A stretch of 6,512 nucleotides of DNA from positions 1 to 6,512 of the forward strand of contig JAEUSC010000291.1 in NCBI GenBank assembly GCA_016789035.1, in the 5' to 3' direction. Positions 5,860-6,512 of the stretch are shown in pieces. This DNA is from Candidatus Omnitrophota bacterium (GTDB taxonomy: Bacteria; Omnitrophota; Gorgyraeia; Zapsychrales; Fredricksoniimonadaceae). Under the pieces are notes generated by a model, which was not told where the DNA came from, made no database searches, and saw nothing but the letters and a program-made list of their open reading frames with translations. The position numbers and the translations under genes are program-made. Each line of letters starts with the position of its first letter. Within the stretch, counting starts at the first letter, position 1.

Positions 5860-6512
5860 TTTAGGCAGGTCTCCTCTTTATTTAGGCTGTATCGCTCGAT
5901 GGCGAAGTCCACGATTTCATTTAGCACTTGTGCATATGTCTTTCCAACAACCTTCGGGAAAAGTCCGAAAACCTCTTCCTCGCTCAAGTTAGGAAGCGGG
6001 TTGATTTCCAAAACATAAGGATTACCTTTTTTATCAACTCGAAAATCAACTCTTCCAAAATCGCGGCAGTCGACCGACTGGTAAGCTTCAACTGCTATCT
6101 TTTGAAGCTGAAGCGCTAACTCCTTGGGTATCTGTGCGGGACACAAATACTCCACGGATTTCTCAACGACATGCTTATACGTATAAAAATGATCGCCTAA
6201 ATCCAGAGAACCATTCATTTTGTATTGAACGACCGGCATAACCTGGGGATTTTTGTTGCCCAGTACCGGCACTGTAAACTCGGTACCGCTGATGAATTCC
6301 TCCACCAGCGCGGGCTGTTTGTAAACTGTATTTACAATCTCTACCTGTTTTTTTAGTTCTTCCAAAGTTTGGACCCGTGAAGAAGCGGTCAGACCTTTGG
6401 AGGTTCCCTCCTGAGAAGTTTTAACAATCAACGGGTAACCGATTGTATTGAGTTTCTTTAAATCATCTCCCAAATGCGCGCGGAAAAAACGCGCGGTTGG
6501 AACTCCATCTGC
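5856..6512 (-). CDS. D-alanine--D-alanine ligase-like ATP-grasp ligase (C-terminal part; start lies beyond the window)
   Basis: The visible 218 residues run in frame from the window edge (ADGVPTARFFRAH...) to a TGA at 5858-5856; about 110-130 N-terminal residues are missing. ATP-grasp features: GYPLIVKTSQEGTSKGLT (about 25-42), VEEFISGTEFTVPVLGN (70-86), DFGRVDF (151-157) and LEINPLPNLS (168-177), whose Asp, Glu and Asn are the Mg-binding residues. These place it in the Ddl family, which joins two amino acids using ATP. Compared with E. coli DdlB from memory, the omega-loop FYDYEAKY reads FYTYKHVV, so the Lys-Tyr pair is lost, and the EANTSPGMTSHSL region reads EINPLPNLSEEEVFG. It may therefore join substrates other than D-Ala. 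The 4-nt overlap with kamA suggests joint function. A TTG at 6473 is in frame but lies inside the conserved fold and is not the start. Confidence 0.85.
   Translation of the reverse strand, partial: ADGVPTARFFRAHLGDDLKKLNTIGYPLIVKTSQEGTSKGLTASSRVQTLEELKKQVEIVNTVYKQPALVEEFISGTEFTVPVLGNKNPQVMPVVQYKMNGSLDLGDHFYTYKHVVEKSVEYLCPAQIPKELALQLQKIAVEAYQSVDCRDFGRVDFRVDKKGNPYVLEINPLPNLSEEEVFGLFPKVVGKTYAQVLNEIVDFAIERYSLNKEETCLK

Noticed and set aside
6471..6473. TTG as a start codon for the Ddl-like gene
   Set aside because: The same frame stays open to the window edge and the residues before it (GVPTARFFRAH) belong to the ATP-grasp fold, so the gene is simply cut by the window.

Overview
The window is a compact bacterial chromosomal segment in which every gene I can support lies on the minus strand. 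In transcription order (high to low coordinates) it holds: the C-terminal part of a Ddl-like ATP-grasp ligase; a lysine 2,3-aminomutase family radical SAM enzyme (kamA); a small PII-family signalling protein; ribosomal protein bS21 (rpsU); the bifunctional purine enzyme purH; folylpolyglutamate/dihydrofolate synthase (folC); and the N-terminal part of the tRNA-modification GTPase mnmE. The base composition is moderate and the intergenic DNA is AT-rich. No tRNA, rRNA, CRISPR array, transposase or phage gene was seen. No stretch over 300 bases lacks a gene.

The segment appears to form three blocks. Block 1 (about 6512-4615): the ligase and kamA overlap by 4 nt (ATGA) and end at a strong hairpin-plus-T-tract terminator. 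Block 2 (about 4593-4279): the PII-like gene has a good ribosome binding site but no clear promoter of its own. Block 3 (4264-1): a consensus sigma70-type promoter drives rpsU. An imperfect palindrome built from 7-nt units follows it, then purH, folC and mnmE, closely packed or overlapping. The last three fit a housekeeping one-carbon/purine/tRNA-modification theme: PurH uses 10-formyl-THF, FolC makes folate polyglutamates, and MnmE uses a folate-derived one-carbon unit at the tRNA wobble base.

The most interesting points are two. First, a KamA that keeps the lysine-binding aspartates is translationally coupled to an ATP-grasp ligase that resembles D-Ala-D-Ala ligase but lacks its omega-loop Lys-Tyr pair and has a changed C-terminal substrate pocket. 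Second, the PII protein has lost about 12 residues of its T-loop, including the usual modified tyrosine, while its nucleotide-binding B- and C-loops are intact.

The organism is a bacterium (bS21, MnmE and PurH are of bacterial type). The mix of genes suggests an uncultured Gram-negative-type lineage, perhaps Omnitrophota or a deltaproteobacterial relative, but this is a weak guess from gene content, not a computed placement.
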